NCBI GenBank assembly: GCA_028691445.1
Contig: JAQUZH010000003.1
Location: 1-41,969 of the forward strand
Length of the DNA stretch: 41,969 nucleotides
Reading direction: 5' to 3'
From: Bacteroidales bacterium
GTDB taxonomy: Bacteria; Bacteroidota; Bacteroidia; Bacteroidales; JAQUTK01
In this document: positions 18,357-28,500 of the stretch, piece after piece
Position numbering within the stretch: position 1 is the stretch's first letter
Layout of the letters: each line of letters starts with the position of its first letter
Position numbers and translations under genes: made by a program
Notes under the pieces: model-generated
What the model was told of the DNA's origin: nothing
Database searches by the model: none
The model's input: only the letters and a program-made list of their open reading frames with translations

Positions 18357-21300
18357 TTATTTGAAAACGATCTTGTGGCTTTCCGTTTGATCGATAGTAA
18401 GAATATAGAAGTTGTCTTTCAGATTTTCTTTTGATATAGAGAAGTGATTGTTTTCTCCTGTAACTTGATATTCAGTTTCTCCAAGCATATTGACAAAAGT
18501 CAACGTGTGTTTGTCTGTGTTGTTCAAAAGAATCTCAATAGAAGATGGAGTCTGAATAATTGTCGTTCCATTCTCTGACACTTTCATTTCGTCTGTTTCT
18601 ACTCCTGTGGTAAAGAGGGCATGAGAAGATGTTTTGAAATAGATCGGCAATTGATTGACTACAAAATATTCAACCACCATCACTTCATATTCAGTAAGAG
18701 GCTCTAATCCGGTTACTGTATAGTTGCTTGACGTGCTGTTGCCCACACAGTAATAGCCGCTTCCTTCCAGTTTGCTGCCCGGAGCTGTCCAGTCTGCGCT
18801 TGCAGTATAGGTCACTTCATCGGTTGGGAAACCACCGTTCTCATTTGCTTTCTTAATGAAGACAGCGCGTTTTGAGCCAAGTCCTTTCGAGCAACTGATC
18901 GCAACACTGGTTGGATTCTCTTCTGTTATCGTTGTTTGTATTCTTGTTGCATCAACTGAAAGATTGAATGCACCTGATTTTACCCAAGCATCACCGTCAG
19001 GACCGAAGTTTACGCGGGATCCGGCGTGTTTGTTCATCGCATCTTCCACATTTCCGCTAATCTGATCAAATCTATAATAGACCTCCAAACCAGGATATGC
19101 GTCCATATTCTCAATTGGGCCGGATATGGTTTCAATCAGTTCGGCAGGAGTTCGTGCCACACTCCAGATCCTGAATTCATCGACAATGCCGCGGATGGTT
19201 TTTGCATTGTCACATCCGATCTTAAATCCATTGATCCATTGTGGAGCTTCTTTTAATGTAAATGTTTTGGATGTAACTTTCATCCCATTTTTGTAGATGG
19301 TTCCTTTACCGTTATCAAATACAAAAGCATAATGACTCCACTCTCCAATGGTAATTATCGGCGAAGACAACATCAGGTTGCTGTTATCAAACGTTACTTT
19401 CAATTTCCCATCTGTCGTGGTTTGCATTAAGATTGTACCGGATGCATCGCCCATCTGTTGGCCATCCGCGATATTTCCTGATGGGTTCATCCACCATTCA
19501 ATGGTAAATTCCTTCAACGGTGACTCATTGAAGATATCTTCAATCTGAACATAATCATTGGAGCCGTCAAAGCTCAGGGCATTTCCTCCTCCCGGATTGA
19601 GTACGGTAATCAGATTCTTATTCGTGATTTGATTACTTCCAGCCTTATTTTCCACAATCAATGTCACAGAGTATGTTCCTGGTTTTGTAAATACAACGGA
19701 TGGATTCTGTTCTGTCAGGACTTTGGTTTGTTCGCCTTCAATGATCCATTTCCATGCGGATGGTTCATTGAGACTTTTATCCGTAAACTGAATTTTCTCG
19801 CCTGTCAGGATAGCGTGTTTATCTGCCTCAAAGTCTGCTGTCGGGATGATGTTCAATACGTCAATCGCATTTTCCCTGACAATAGAATCTTTGCCGGAAG
19901 GATTTGTTGCTACCAATCGTACGGTATGTTTTCCTGCTTGTGAATAGGTCGTGTAAGCATGGAGCCCTGTGGCTTCTGCAGGTGTACCTCCATCAAAATA
20001 CCAGTGATACTCGCAGAAATCTCCTTTTGTCAGATTGATAAAACCAATTCTTTCCCCCACGCTTACACCCGAGTAAGAGGGCACAAAGTTTGCTTTAGGA
20101 AGAGGCAGTGCTTCAATGACGATTTGTTGGACAATGGTATCCGCTATACTGCTATTTAATGCAATTAATGAGATGTCATAGATGCCTGGCCTCTCAAAAC
20201 AAACGGTCGGATTGGCAAGGTCCTTATTGATAAGACCTCCTTCCGGAGCATTCCAGACAAATGATGTTGCGCCATCACTTGACGTGTTGATTAATTGCAG
20301 CACTTTGCCCGGATACAAACCTTCAACAGGCAGTTCAAAACCAGCAATAACCTCTGTGAGGGTTGCGCTGCCTGAAACTGCTGTTTGTGGGGTCATTGAA
20401 TGATCTGAACTAACAAACACAGCGTGATTATTGCCTTTGCAATCAATCAGTTTTCCGTTAATTGTATCCATCTTGTAATAGCCAATCAGGTTCGATTCTC
20501 GTGAAGGATTAGCAATTTCGTTGTTTTTAAAACTGCTGATTTGATTTCTGGTACGAGCTGTATTCCATACCCGAAATTCATCAATCTCACCTTGTATTCC
20601 CGCTCCAAGTCCTGTGTTTCCAACATAAAAATTACTAATATCACTGATACCATTCCGGTTAGCAAATGATTTACTGCCGGCAAGCAGTCCGTTTACGTAC
20701 AAAGTAATTGTTGGTCCGTTCACAACAACGGCGATGTGTGACCACTGATTCGTAGTAATAGAACCTCCATAAAAACGTTCTGATGTTGAGTAACCAACAC
20801 AGATGGTTTTGTCTGAATTAAAATGCATCAGGAATGTACCCCAACCAGGGCCAATGTGCCAGTTCCAATTGGTAACCAGACTTGGCTTTGCCCAAAATTC
20901 TATCGTGAATTTGGACAAAGGCTGGTTAAAGAGTTCAGGTATAATGATACCGGCATTAGAAAACTTGACCGCATGACTATCCTCAATAATTATCTGCCGG
21001 AGTACCTTTTCTGATAAGTCTGACTCTCTTATTTTGCCATTGATGAAATAAATCGCACTTACCTGGTAACTCGATCCTTCCGGAGAATTGCTGTCCGAAA
21101 AGGTCGTTTCTGAGACAGGAAGATTGTCAGCAAGAAGTATTCCCTGCCGATAGACACGATATCCTTTCAATTCGAAAACGCTCTTTTCCGGAGCACTCCA
21201 TTCCAGAGATGTAACACTTCTTGAATTTTGCACCAATGAGAGGTTTGTCGGTCTGTTTAATGGAGTTCCCGGTACTACAACAGAAAGAATAGTCTGTTGC

Positions 21301-22697
21301 CCATTATTTAAGATTTGTACGTTACGGTTGCCAAAAGGAATCTCAAGTCCGGAGTCATCCAGTTCATAATTCATAATTGCACAGGAATCGATAGTGCCGA
21401 CTCCTGTTGAACCGGTCTTGGTAGATACAATAAAGAAATATTTTAGAGGCTTTGTTTGGTCAGAATAGTTAGACAGATCTGTCAGGTCATATCCAAACTT
21501 CATCGATTCATAGTGCATGCCGTTTTTCCATCGTCCAAGCATAGGAGCTTCGTTGCCTGCATATTTAAAGTGATGCATATCTACGGTCTTCTCCGGTTTT
21601 GTTGCAGACGTATCTTGTGATATTCCGACAGAGAGCATTATCTGATTACGGATCGTATAGTTCATAGAGATTTTAATAGTTCGTTTTGGCGCATAATCCT
21701 TGCGAATGTGCTCTACACCGGCTGTAATCCATGAACCCCATACTTTTGTTTCTGTGTTATAAGTAATACGGGCATTCTTATACGGACAGTAAACAAAACC
21801 ATTATTACACCAGCCATCACTCCATGAGTTAGCTATAATCCAGGCACCTTTTTCATCCTCTTGAATAGTGCCGTCTTCATTCAGGTCAATTTCAATATCA
21901 TCATCATAACCCACAAAGGTCATTGCGTGATCATAGCCCGGTCCCCAGTATTTCATGTAATATTTTCCGGCTTCATACGATCCGGCAGGTATAGTTGCTG
22001 TAGTACAACCAGATATTCCAACACCAAATCCTGCAATCCCTCCTGAATGAAAACTTGTATCCCCCCAGTGGTTCCAGAGCCATTGCTTTAAAAGTTCACG
22101 GTTCTCCTCATATTGCAAACTTCCTATTGAACTGCTTCCCTTCATGCGATTGAACATCGCACTGTACCATTTATCGTATCCTTGCATCCATCCAAACAGA
22201 TCCTCATTTGTTTGGTTTCCAAACAATCCTGAATATGTTTTTCCTCCATAAACCACCGAATTTGGGATGCCATTAGCCAATGCCATCTCTTCTTTTCCGG
22301 AATTGTGATTGGTAAGCAGCCAGGTAAAGTGAGTTGGATAAATATTTTCGGGCAGAGAGCCATTCACATTTCGATAAGAGTTGATCTCATGTGTAAATTG
22401 ATATCCAATTGCACTGGCAGATCCGCACGATCCGCCATCTTGATTGAAAATGGGAGGAAAAAAGCCATCTGTCGCATTGTTGACTTTTCGTGGACGCGAT
22501 TCTCCAATGGATCTGCGATGCTTCAGTATGGATTGATAGAACTGTAGCTGCTTGTTTGAAGGTTTTGGCAGTGGCGTATAATCCGTATACTTGTTGCGAT
22601 CAACGATGATGCTGTCTTCTTTTGTAGGTGTGTTTTGAGCTGACAGACCAGATAAGAAAAAGAAGAATGTGATTAGAAAGAAGAGATTTTTTTTCAT
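18357..22697 (-). CDS. Secreted multidomain papain-like (C1A) cysteine protease: C1A - Fn3-like - LamG - three PKD-like - LamG - T9SS-type C-terminal domain
   Basis: Signal peptide MKKNLFFLITFFFFLSGLSAQ; FFPPIFNQDGGSCGSASAIGYQFT (Cys), DHAMTFVGYD (His), AWIIANSWSDGW (Asn); two LamG-like segments (FTIEFWAKPS...GEIDEFRVWNTART; FTIEWWMNPSG...GIVDEFRIWSVART); PKD-like repeats; C-terminal LTFVNMLGETEYQV...NFYILTIDQTESHKIVFK. Confidence 0.88.
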   Translation of the reverse strand: MKKNLFFLITFFFFLSGLSAQNTPTKEDSIIVDRNKYTDYTPLPKPSNKQLQFYQSILKHRRSIGESRPRKVNNATDGFFPPIFNQDGGSCGSASAIGYQFTHEINSYRNVNGSLPENIYPTHFTWLLTNHNSGKEEMALANGIPNSVVYGGKTYSGLFGNQTNEDLFGWMQGYDKWYSAMFNRMKGSSSIGSLQYEENRELLKQWLWNHWGDTSFHSGGIAGFGVGISGCTTATIPAGSYEAGKYYMKYWGPGYDHAMTFVGYDDDIEIDLNEDGTIQEDEKGAWIIANSWSDGWCNNGFVYCPYKNARITYNTETKVWGSWITAGVEHIRKDYAPKRTIKISMNYTIRNQIMLSVGISQDTSATKPEKTVDMHHFKYAGNEAPMLGRWKNGMHYESMKFGYDLTDLSNYSDQTKPLKYFFIVSTKTGSTGVGTIDSCAIMNYELDDSGLEIPFGNRNVQILNNGQQTILSVVVPGTPLNRPTNLSLVQNSRSVTSLEWSAPEKSVFELKGYRVYRQGILLADNLPVSETTFSDSNSPEGSSYQVSAIYFINGKIRESDLSEKVLRQIIIEDSHAVKFSNAGIIIPELFNQPLSKFTIEFWAKPSLVTNWNWHIGPGWGTFLMHFNSDKTICVGYSTSERFYGGSITTNQWSHIAVVVNGPTITLYVNGLLAGSKSFANRNGISDISNFYVGNTGLGAGIQGEIDEFRVWNTARTRNQISSFKNNEIANPSRESNLIGYYKMDTINGKLIDCKGNNHAVFVSSDHSMTPQTAVSGSATLTEVIAGFELPVEGLYPGKVLQLINTSSDGATSFVWNAPEGGLINKDLANPTVCFERPGIYDISLIALNSSIADTIVQQIVIEALPLPKANFVPSYSGVSVGERIGFINLTKGDFCEYHWYFDGGTPAEATGLHAYTTYSQAGKHTVRLVATNPSGKDSIVRENAIDVLNIIPTADFEADKHAILTGEKIQFTDKSLNEPSAWKWIIEGEQTKVLTEQNPSVVFTKPGTYSVTLIVENKAGSNQITNKNLITVLNPGGGNALSFDGSNDYVQIEDIFNESPLKEFTIEWWMNPSGNIADGQQMGDASGTILMQTTTDGKLKVTFDNSNLMLSSPIITIGEWSHYAFVFDNGKGTIYKNGMKVTSKTFTLKEAPQWINGFKIGCDNAKTIRGIVDEFRIWSVARTPAELIETISGPIENMDAYPGLEVYYRFDQISGNVEDAMNKHAGSRVNFGPDGDAWVKSGAFNLSVDATRIQTTITEENPTSVAISCSKGLGSKRAVFIKKANENGGFPTDEVTYTASADWTAPGSKLEGSGYYCVGNSTSSNYTVTGLEPLTEYEVMVVEYFVVNQLPIYFKTSSHALFTTGVETDEMKVSENGTTIIQTPSSIEILLNNTDKHTLTFVNMLGETEYQVTGENNHFSISKENLKDNFYILTIDQTESHKIVFK

Positions 22698-22759
22698 GAT
22701 TTAATTTGTTATAGAGAACAGTATAAAAAAAGTATTGTCATTGGGTATGAATCTTGTAG

Positions 22760-22790
22760 CAAAGGTAATTGCATTTTTATCATGCACAAA
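22760..22790 (-). promoter_or_regulatory. Promoter TTTG-N19-TACCTTTG type (TTG to TACCTTTG spacer 19) for the C1A protease gene
   Basis: On + strand caaaggta (22760-22767), 19 nt, caaa (22787-22790). Confidence 0.75.
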
Positions 22791-22827
22791 AAAGGTGGGA
22801 GTCAATTTTTATTGCTCCCACCTTTTT
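22788..22827 (-). terminator. Terminator of the GH35 gene (adjoining the protease promoter)
   Basis: aaaaaaggtgggag...ctcccaccttttt; stem with T tract in the - direction. Confidence 0.8.
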
Positions 22828-22847
22828 GTCTGAAAAAGAATTTGCAC

Positions 22848-25190
22848 CTATAATTTAAAAGGCTCAGTCTTCAGGTATATCTTGTAATCTTTGATAATTC
22901 CAGGGTAATCAGCTTGTGGTCGAGGCAGATAACGGAATCCGGAGACTTTATAGACGCCACCTAAATCAATAATGATCTGATGCGGAAATCCTGCTTTTTT
23001 ATCAGACCAGTTTGTATGCCAAAAAGTAGATTCTTGCATGTCATATACTTTCTCTGCATCGGCATTTGCGGCACTACTCTCTTCGCTGTCTGCGTAAAAA
23101 ATCGACCAGTTTTGTCTAGAGATGGATTTGTTGTTTTCGTCTTGGATGTACAGTTCGGCAATGGAAGCGAAGCCGTCATTTTTGAAACTGCTACATGCCT
23201 CCAGGCAGAAGTAACGTGCCTCGTACGTTTTGTCGAAACGAATCTCCTGCCAAGTATTTCCGGGAGCAAAAGAGGCTGCTTTTACAGGCTTCTCTTTGCT
23301 TAAATCCAGATTTTGTCCTTCTTTGCGGTGTTGAATCTTCTTGTCTAAGACAAGCTTGTCAAGGATAGGCTTGCTCAATCCGCTTACTGTTTGGGTTTGT
23401 GGTCCTTCCAGATCGAGGATGATAATTTCGTTCTTTCCTTTTTTCAACCAACAGCCCGGCATGTATAATGTTTGCTGTGGCCCAATTTTCCAGAAGCGTC
23501 CGATATTATATCCATTGACCCATACCATTCCTTTTCCCCAACTAGATACATCCAAAAAGGTATCACCGGTTTTGTCGAGTTTGAATGATCCGCGATACCA
23601 GGCTGGCTGACCATCTGCAGCTTTCTTTTCAAACTTCACTGCTTTCTGGAATTTGTAATCCACCGGGAAATTATAAACCTCCCAGTTTTTCAGTTCAGAA
23701 GAACCTGTTTCGGTAATGAGCTGTACACTTTTTGTAATCCCTTTTCTGTCAATGATGCCTTCACCATAGTTCACACGTCCGGTCGCTTCAACCAAAATAT
23801 TGAGCACTGCTTCTTTGCTTATCGCAGGCAGAGTCACTGTTTTTTCGCCCAGACGTCGATCGAGTTTACCAATCCGTTTTCCATCCACAAAAATCAGAGC
23901 CCAGTCATGTACTTCATCAATGCTAAGCATGCGCTGTCCTGAAGAAGCTGCTATCTTGGTCCGGTAAAGAATGCGTCCCCATCCCTGATCAAACATCTCC
24001 ATAGATTGTATCTCTGCTGATTGATTTGCTTTCGGAAGGTTCTCAAAAAGTGGTGCCACTTCTTCCAATGAGAATGATGGAATCTCCATAACAGGGATAG
24101 CATTCGGTGTTTCGGGTAATGTTTCTCCTTTGTTCAGATAGTTCGAAAGCAAGCTACGAACAGCAAAATACTTCTCTGTTGTTGTTCCGGATTCACTGAT
24201 TGGAGCATCATAATCATAGGAAGTACACATCGTTGAATAAGGTGGAGTATTCGCTCCTCCCCATTGTCCAAAAGTTGTTCCCCCGTGAGCCATGTATAGA
24301 CTAAAGGAGATTCCCCGATCAAGCATATCTTTCATACTGCCACAGAGACTTTCTGTTGAACGCGTTTCATGAGGGCGTCCCCAATGATCAAACCACCCAG
24401 ACCAATATTCACTACACATCAACGGGGTGTTAGGTTGTTCTTGTTGTAAGGTTCTGAATTGATCATCAATATTTGATCCTGCACCAAAATTGAGCGTGCA
24501 GAGTACGCTGTCCAAGACAGTTTCTCTGTAGTTTGAACTCCATGCACAAGTGAAAAGTTGTACATCATCAAATCCTGCGTTAACTACAGCTTGCTTCACT
24601 TGTTTCATGTATTCTTTATCTCTTCCAAAGCTGGGATATTCATTTTCAACCTGCACCATAATAATATTGCCACCTTTGTTGATCTGCATGGGAGCTAGTT
24701 CTTTGGCTACTTCTTTTAGAAATTTGCTCATGCTTTCCATGAAGTAGGTATCTTCTTTCGTTCGTACCTTAATCTCTTTTTTCTTTAGAAGCCACCAGGG
24801 GAGTCCTCCCATATCCCATTCTGCACATACGTATGGACCCGGACGCAAGATGATGTACATGCCGTGTTTTTGGGCAAGTTTACAAAAGGCTTTCAAGTCA
24901 TTTTGGCCGCTAAAGTTATAGACTCCTTCCTGCTGTTCGTGCAGATTCCAGAAGACATAAAGGCAGATGGTGTTCATCCCCATCGACTTGCACATCTCAA
25001 TACGATGCTCCCAATATTCCTTGGGAATTCGAGGGTAGTGAAGTTCGGCTGCTCTGATCACAAATGGTTCGCCGTTCATTAAAAATTCTTTTTGGCCAAG
25101 CGCAAATGTGTCTTTGCTTTGTATTTTTGAACTGCATGATTCAGAAATAAAAGCGAGTAGAAAGAGAAAGAGGATTGATAATTTTCTCAT
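22848..25190 (-). CDS. Beta-galactosidase, glycoside hydrolase family 35, lipoprotein, with C-terminal discoidin-like domain
   Basis: MNGEPFVIRAAELHYPRIPKEYWEHRIEMCKSMGMNTICLYVFWNLHE; LRPGPYVCAEWDMGGLPWWLL; VQVENEYPSFG; CSEYWSGWFDHWG. Lipobox ISESC. C-terminal SFKNDGFASIAELYIQ...IIIDLGGVYKVSGFRYLPR. Confidence 0.93.
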   Translation of the reverse strand: MRKLSILFLFLLAFISESCSSKIQSKDTFALGQKEFLMNGEPFVIRAAELHYPRIPKEYWEHRIEMCKSMGMNTICLYVFWNLHEQQEGVYNFSGQNDLKAFCKLAQKHGMYIILRPGPYVCAEWDMGGLPWWLLKKKEIKVRTKEDTYFMESMSKFLKEVAKELAPMQINKGGNIIMVQVENEYPSFGRDKEYMKQVKQAVVNAGFDDVQLFTCAWSSNYRETVLDSVLCTLNFGAGSNIDDQFRTLQQEQPNTPLMCSEYWSGWFDHWGRPHETRSTESLCGSMKDMLDRGISFSLYMAHGGTTFGQWGGANTPPYSTMCTSYDYDAPISESGTTTEKYFAVRSLLSNYLNKGETLPETPNAIPVMEIPSFSLEEVAPLFENLPKANQSAEIQSMEMFDQGWGRILYRTKIAASSGQRMLSIDEVHDWALIFVDGKRIGKLDRRLGEKTVTLPAISKEAVLNILVEATGRVNYGEGIIDRKGITKSVQLITETGSSELKNWEVYNFPVDYKFQKAVKFEKKAADGQPAWYRGSFKLDKTGDTFLDVSSWGKGMVWVNGYNIGRFWKIGPQQTLYMPGCWLKKGKNEIIILDLEGPQTQTVSGLSKPILDKLVLDKKIQHRKEGQNLDLSKEKPVKAASFAPGNTWQEIRFDKTYEARYFCLEACSSFKNDGFASIAELYIQDENNKSISRQNWSIFYADSEESSAANADAEKVYDMQESTFWHTNWSDKKAGFPHQIIIDLGGVYKVSGFRYLPRPQADYPGIIKDYKIYLKTEPFKL

Positions 25191-25217
25191 GACTGATTGG
25201 GATTAATTATTTGGATC

Positions 25218-25248
25218 CAAAGGTATGGAATTTCACTCTTAATTCAAA
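25218..25248 (-). promoter_or_regulatory. Promoter TTG-N19-TACCTTTG for GH35
   Basis: On + strand caaaggta (25218-25225), 19 nt, caaa (25245-25248). Confidence 0.75.
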
Positions 25249-25489
25249 GAATTTTAAAACCTGCTGACTCTTTTATGAAAAGATAATGATTTTTGAGTCA
25301 ATCACAGAGATTCGTATCGTGTGATATCAAATTTATATTTATCTTTGCTGCCTAATTCTACAAATTGAAAGGCTAGTAATATTTTTTTGAAGACTAGAAT
25401 CCTAGCAAGCACGATTTCGAATAGTATCTTCTCTTTTTTGTGAAAAAGCTATTTTTGGATCATATTGCCATGATTTCTTTGCATTTATA

Positions 25490-25519
25490 TTGTGTCGTTT
25501 ATTTAATAATGTACCTTTG
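25490..25519 (+). promoter_or_regulatory. Promoter TTG-N19-TACCTTTG for the 1050-aa surface protein
   Basis: TTG 25490-25492, 19-nt spacer, TACCTTTG 25512-25519, ATG at 25535. Confidence 0.75.
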
Positions 25520-25534
25520 CAGCGCTAAAAAATA

Positions 25535-28500
25535 ATGTCATACATAAAACCTCAATGGATGAAAAGCAATAATTATTCTTCAGCGAGAATTCTGCTTCTT
25601 GTAATTTTCTCGCTCATTTTAAACAACGTGTCTGCTTATGACCCGACACGAGTAGCTCGGCCTTGTCCGGCTGGAACAACAGATCCACTTCCTGATGGGT
25701 GGGCTTTTAGGGATATCGGTAATATTACACCTGCTACTGACTGGTGCTATAATGCAACGAAAGGTCAGTATTATCTCAAAGCTTATGGTAATGAGACCTA
25801 CGGTTCGACTCCTGACGAATGTGGATTCCTCTATTTTCAAACTGACGAAGATAAACAGGTCAGTGTACGTATTATGGATGCTGAAGTTGTAAATAACACC
25901 GCAGCAAAAGGGTTTATTATGATTCGTGGAGGATTGGCTGATGACGATCCTATGGTCTATGTTGAGGTTAAAACTCAAAATAACAACCAAATCTGTTTTT
26001 GCTGGCGATTACAAAAAGCCAGTGCAAATGGTTCGGCAAGTGGTCTATGTATTCAATCAGGAACAATAGGAAGTACTTTTAACCCACCAAACTGTTATCC
26101 ACGTTGGATAAAGTTTGTGCGTCAGGGTCTATATACAACAGCCTTCCATAAAGATGACGTCGAGGGAGCTTCATGGGTGAAAATTGATGCTGTCAAAAGA
26201 CTTGAATTAAAAGGAAAGGCTTACATGGGTATCGGTTCTTGCTCTGTGTTAAACAGTGGTTCTTACGGTGGTGACCGTACAAAACCGGGAATCTTTATTT
26301 TCGATAACCTAGCTGTTCAGGAAATTGATGTTCCTTATGAATTATTGTATCCAGAATCAGTGGAATCATCTTTTGCTGAAAATATTAAACCTGGAAGACA
26401 AAAAGATATTGATATTACTTCCGTTTTTGGACACGCGCTTGGAGAATATTTTACGATTGATGTCGAGTCTGTTGATCCCTCTATTGCAGAAGTGTATTTC
26501 TGGGAGAAAGCAGTAAAAGATCCAACTGATGGAGAAGAATACCGTAAATTTGTACATATCAAAGGACTCCGTGAAGGTGTAACTTCTGTGAAGATGACTT
26601 GTACAATCAATGGATATACGATGACTACCGATTATGCAGTGAATGTGTCGGATGGTAAATCAAAACCGAAAACAGCAAGTACTTCTGCTCCTTTTGGATG
26701 GGACCTTGTTAATATGGAGGTTCCTGTTGAACCCAACCTTGTATGGGGCCAGGAGTTTGTGACCAAGAGATTGAGTATCAGCAAGAAATTCCCTGTGTTT
26801 ATTGGAAGTTGGGAGTATGATTGGGGTGGAATCGGTGTTGGAAACTATTCTAAGATTCAGGGTAATAACGATCCTACAACTATTACTTCTTCAGAGATGT
26901 ATGTGTCGGGAGCAGAGGCCTATCGCTTCCGCGAAGAAAGGGTTCAGTATCGGATAGCCGATGGATTTGCAAAAGATACCATTCGCTCTGAGAATGGAGG
27001 ATCTGCTATAGATCTTGCGTTCCTTACTAAAAACTCGTCTGCCGATTCAAGCTCGTTTACAAGCGGCAAACAAGACTTGTTGTTTGTTGTATCAAAAGAT
27101 GCGAGTGGTACTGTCGTTTGGGATGAATGTAAAGGTTTCTGGACGCAACGTATTGGCTATACAGATAGAGCAACTGGCCTTCCTGTTCGCGGCTTGCCCT
27201 ATATTACGAATATATTGGCAGGAGACTGGGTCTCTTATACCGTATACGCTCCCCGTGCAGGTTATTATATTGTATCTCCGATTGCTGCATGTAAAAATGC
27301 AAACAAGTCTCTGCGTGTTGATGTGAATGGTATTATGCAGGTTCCTGATCTTGCTATCACGAAGGGTAACAATGGTTATGACTGGAAAAAAGGTGGCTCT
27401 GGACTTATATTATTAGCTCAGGGAAAGAATCAGATTAAGTTTATAGCCAATTCACCTGACTTTAACTTGTTAGGTTTCAAGATGCTCTTTAAAATCCCAA
27501 GTAAGGAGCCATACTCTGGACTTCATTATGATGGGAATAAATACATGCATCCCGAAGAGATAGTTGACACCACTTTGTTGGCAGAAGATGAATATGTGAC
27601 TTATGATTCAATCAAACGTATTTATCCGACCGCAACAGAGGCAGACAAACTAATTATGGATTCAGTGATGCTTTCTTATCCCAAAATTAAAATCTTTAAT
27701 ACGGATAAGATCATATCCAAATTCCGTAGCCAGCTGGATAGTATGCAGATTCCTGTTTCTACGAATGCAGAAAAGCTCATGGCATTGGATTCTATCAAGA
27801 GCAAACTTACTAACTCGATTGATTCGCTCTCCTTTGTTACGACTCAACAGACAAACATGAAACATATTGATGTGACAAGTTATCTGTACAAGAAAGGATA
27901 TGATCCGAAAAAACCGATCGAGATTTCCATGAAGATTGATTCGATTGCTAATGCAGGACGTGGTACGTTTATGGGAATTATGCTTCGTACATTGTTTAAT
28001 GACAAAGTAGCTCCAAACTCTCCTTGTGTTTCCTATGGTATTGGGTCGTATGAGGGTGGTCGTTTGAGCTATCGCTGGGGATATAATTACGACTTTAAGA
28101 AAATGGATAATGAGAATATCGCTCAGGATGTTTATCTTAAGATTCGCTTAAATTACTATGCACCTGATTATCTGACAGCCTATTATTCGTATGATAACCT
28201 CTTCTGGTGGGAATTTCTTGCTGATCCTTTGAAGGTCACTTTCCTTTCTGAGAATGGAGTGGATGACAATATCGCAATCGGTTTGTACCTTACAGGTGGA
28301 ACGTTTGCAAGTGATGCTTGTCTGGCTCTTGGAAATACAAGAAATTTTGTGATCAAACAATATGATCGTGTGGATGAGTTTGAAAACTATTATTCACAGG
28401 CTGATATGAATAATCTGCCCTTGTCTATGAGTTCAACTACGGTTTCCAAAGGTACTCCTGTTCAGATTTCATTTAATGTGATCAAACCCGGACGTGTAAC

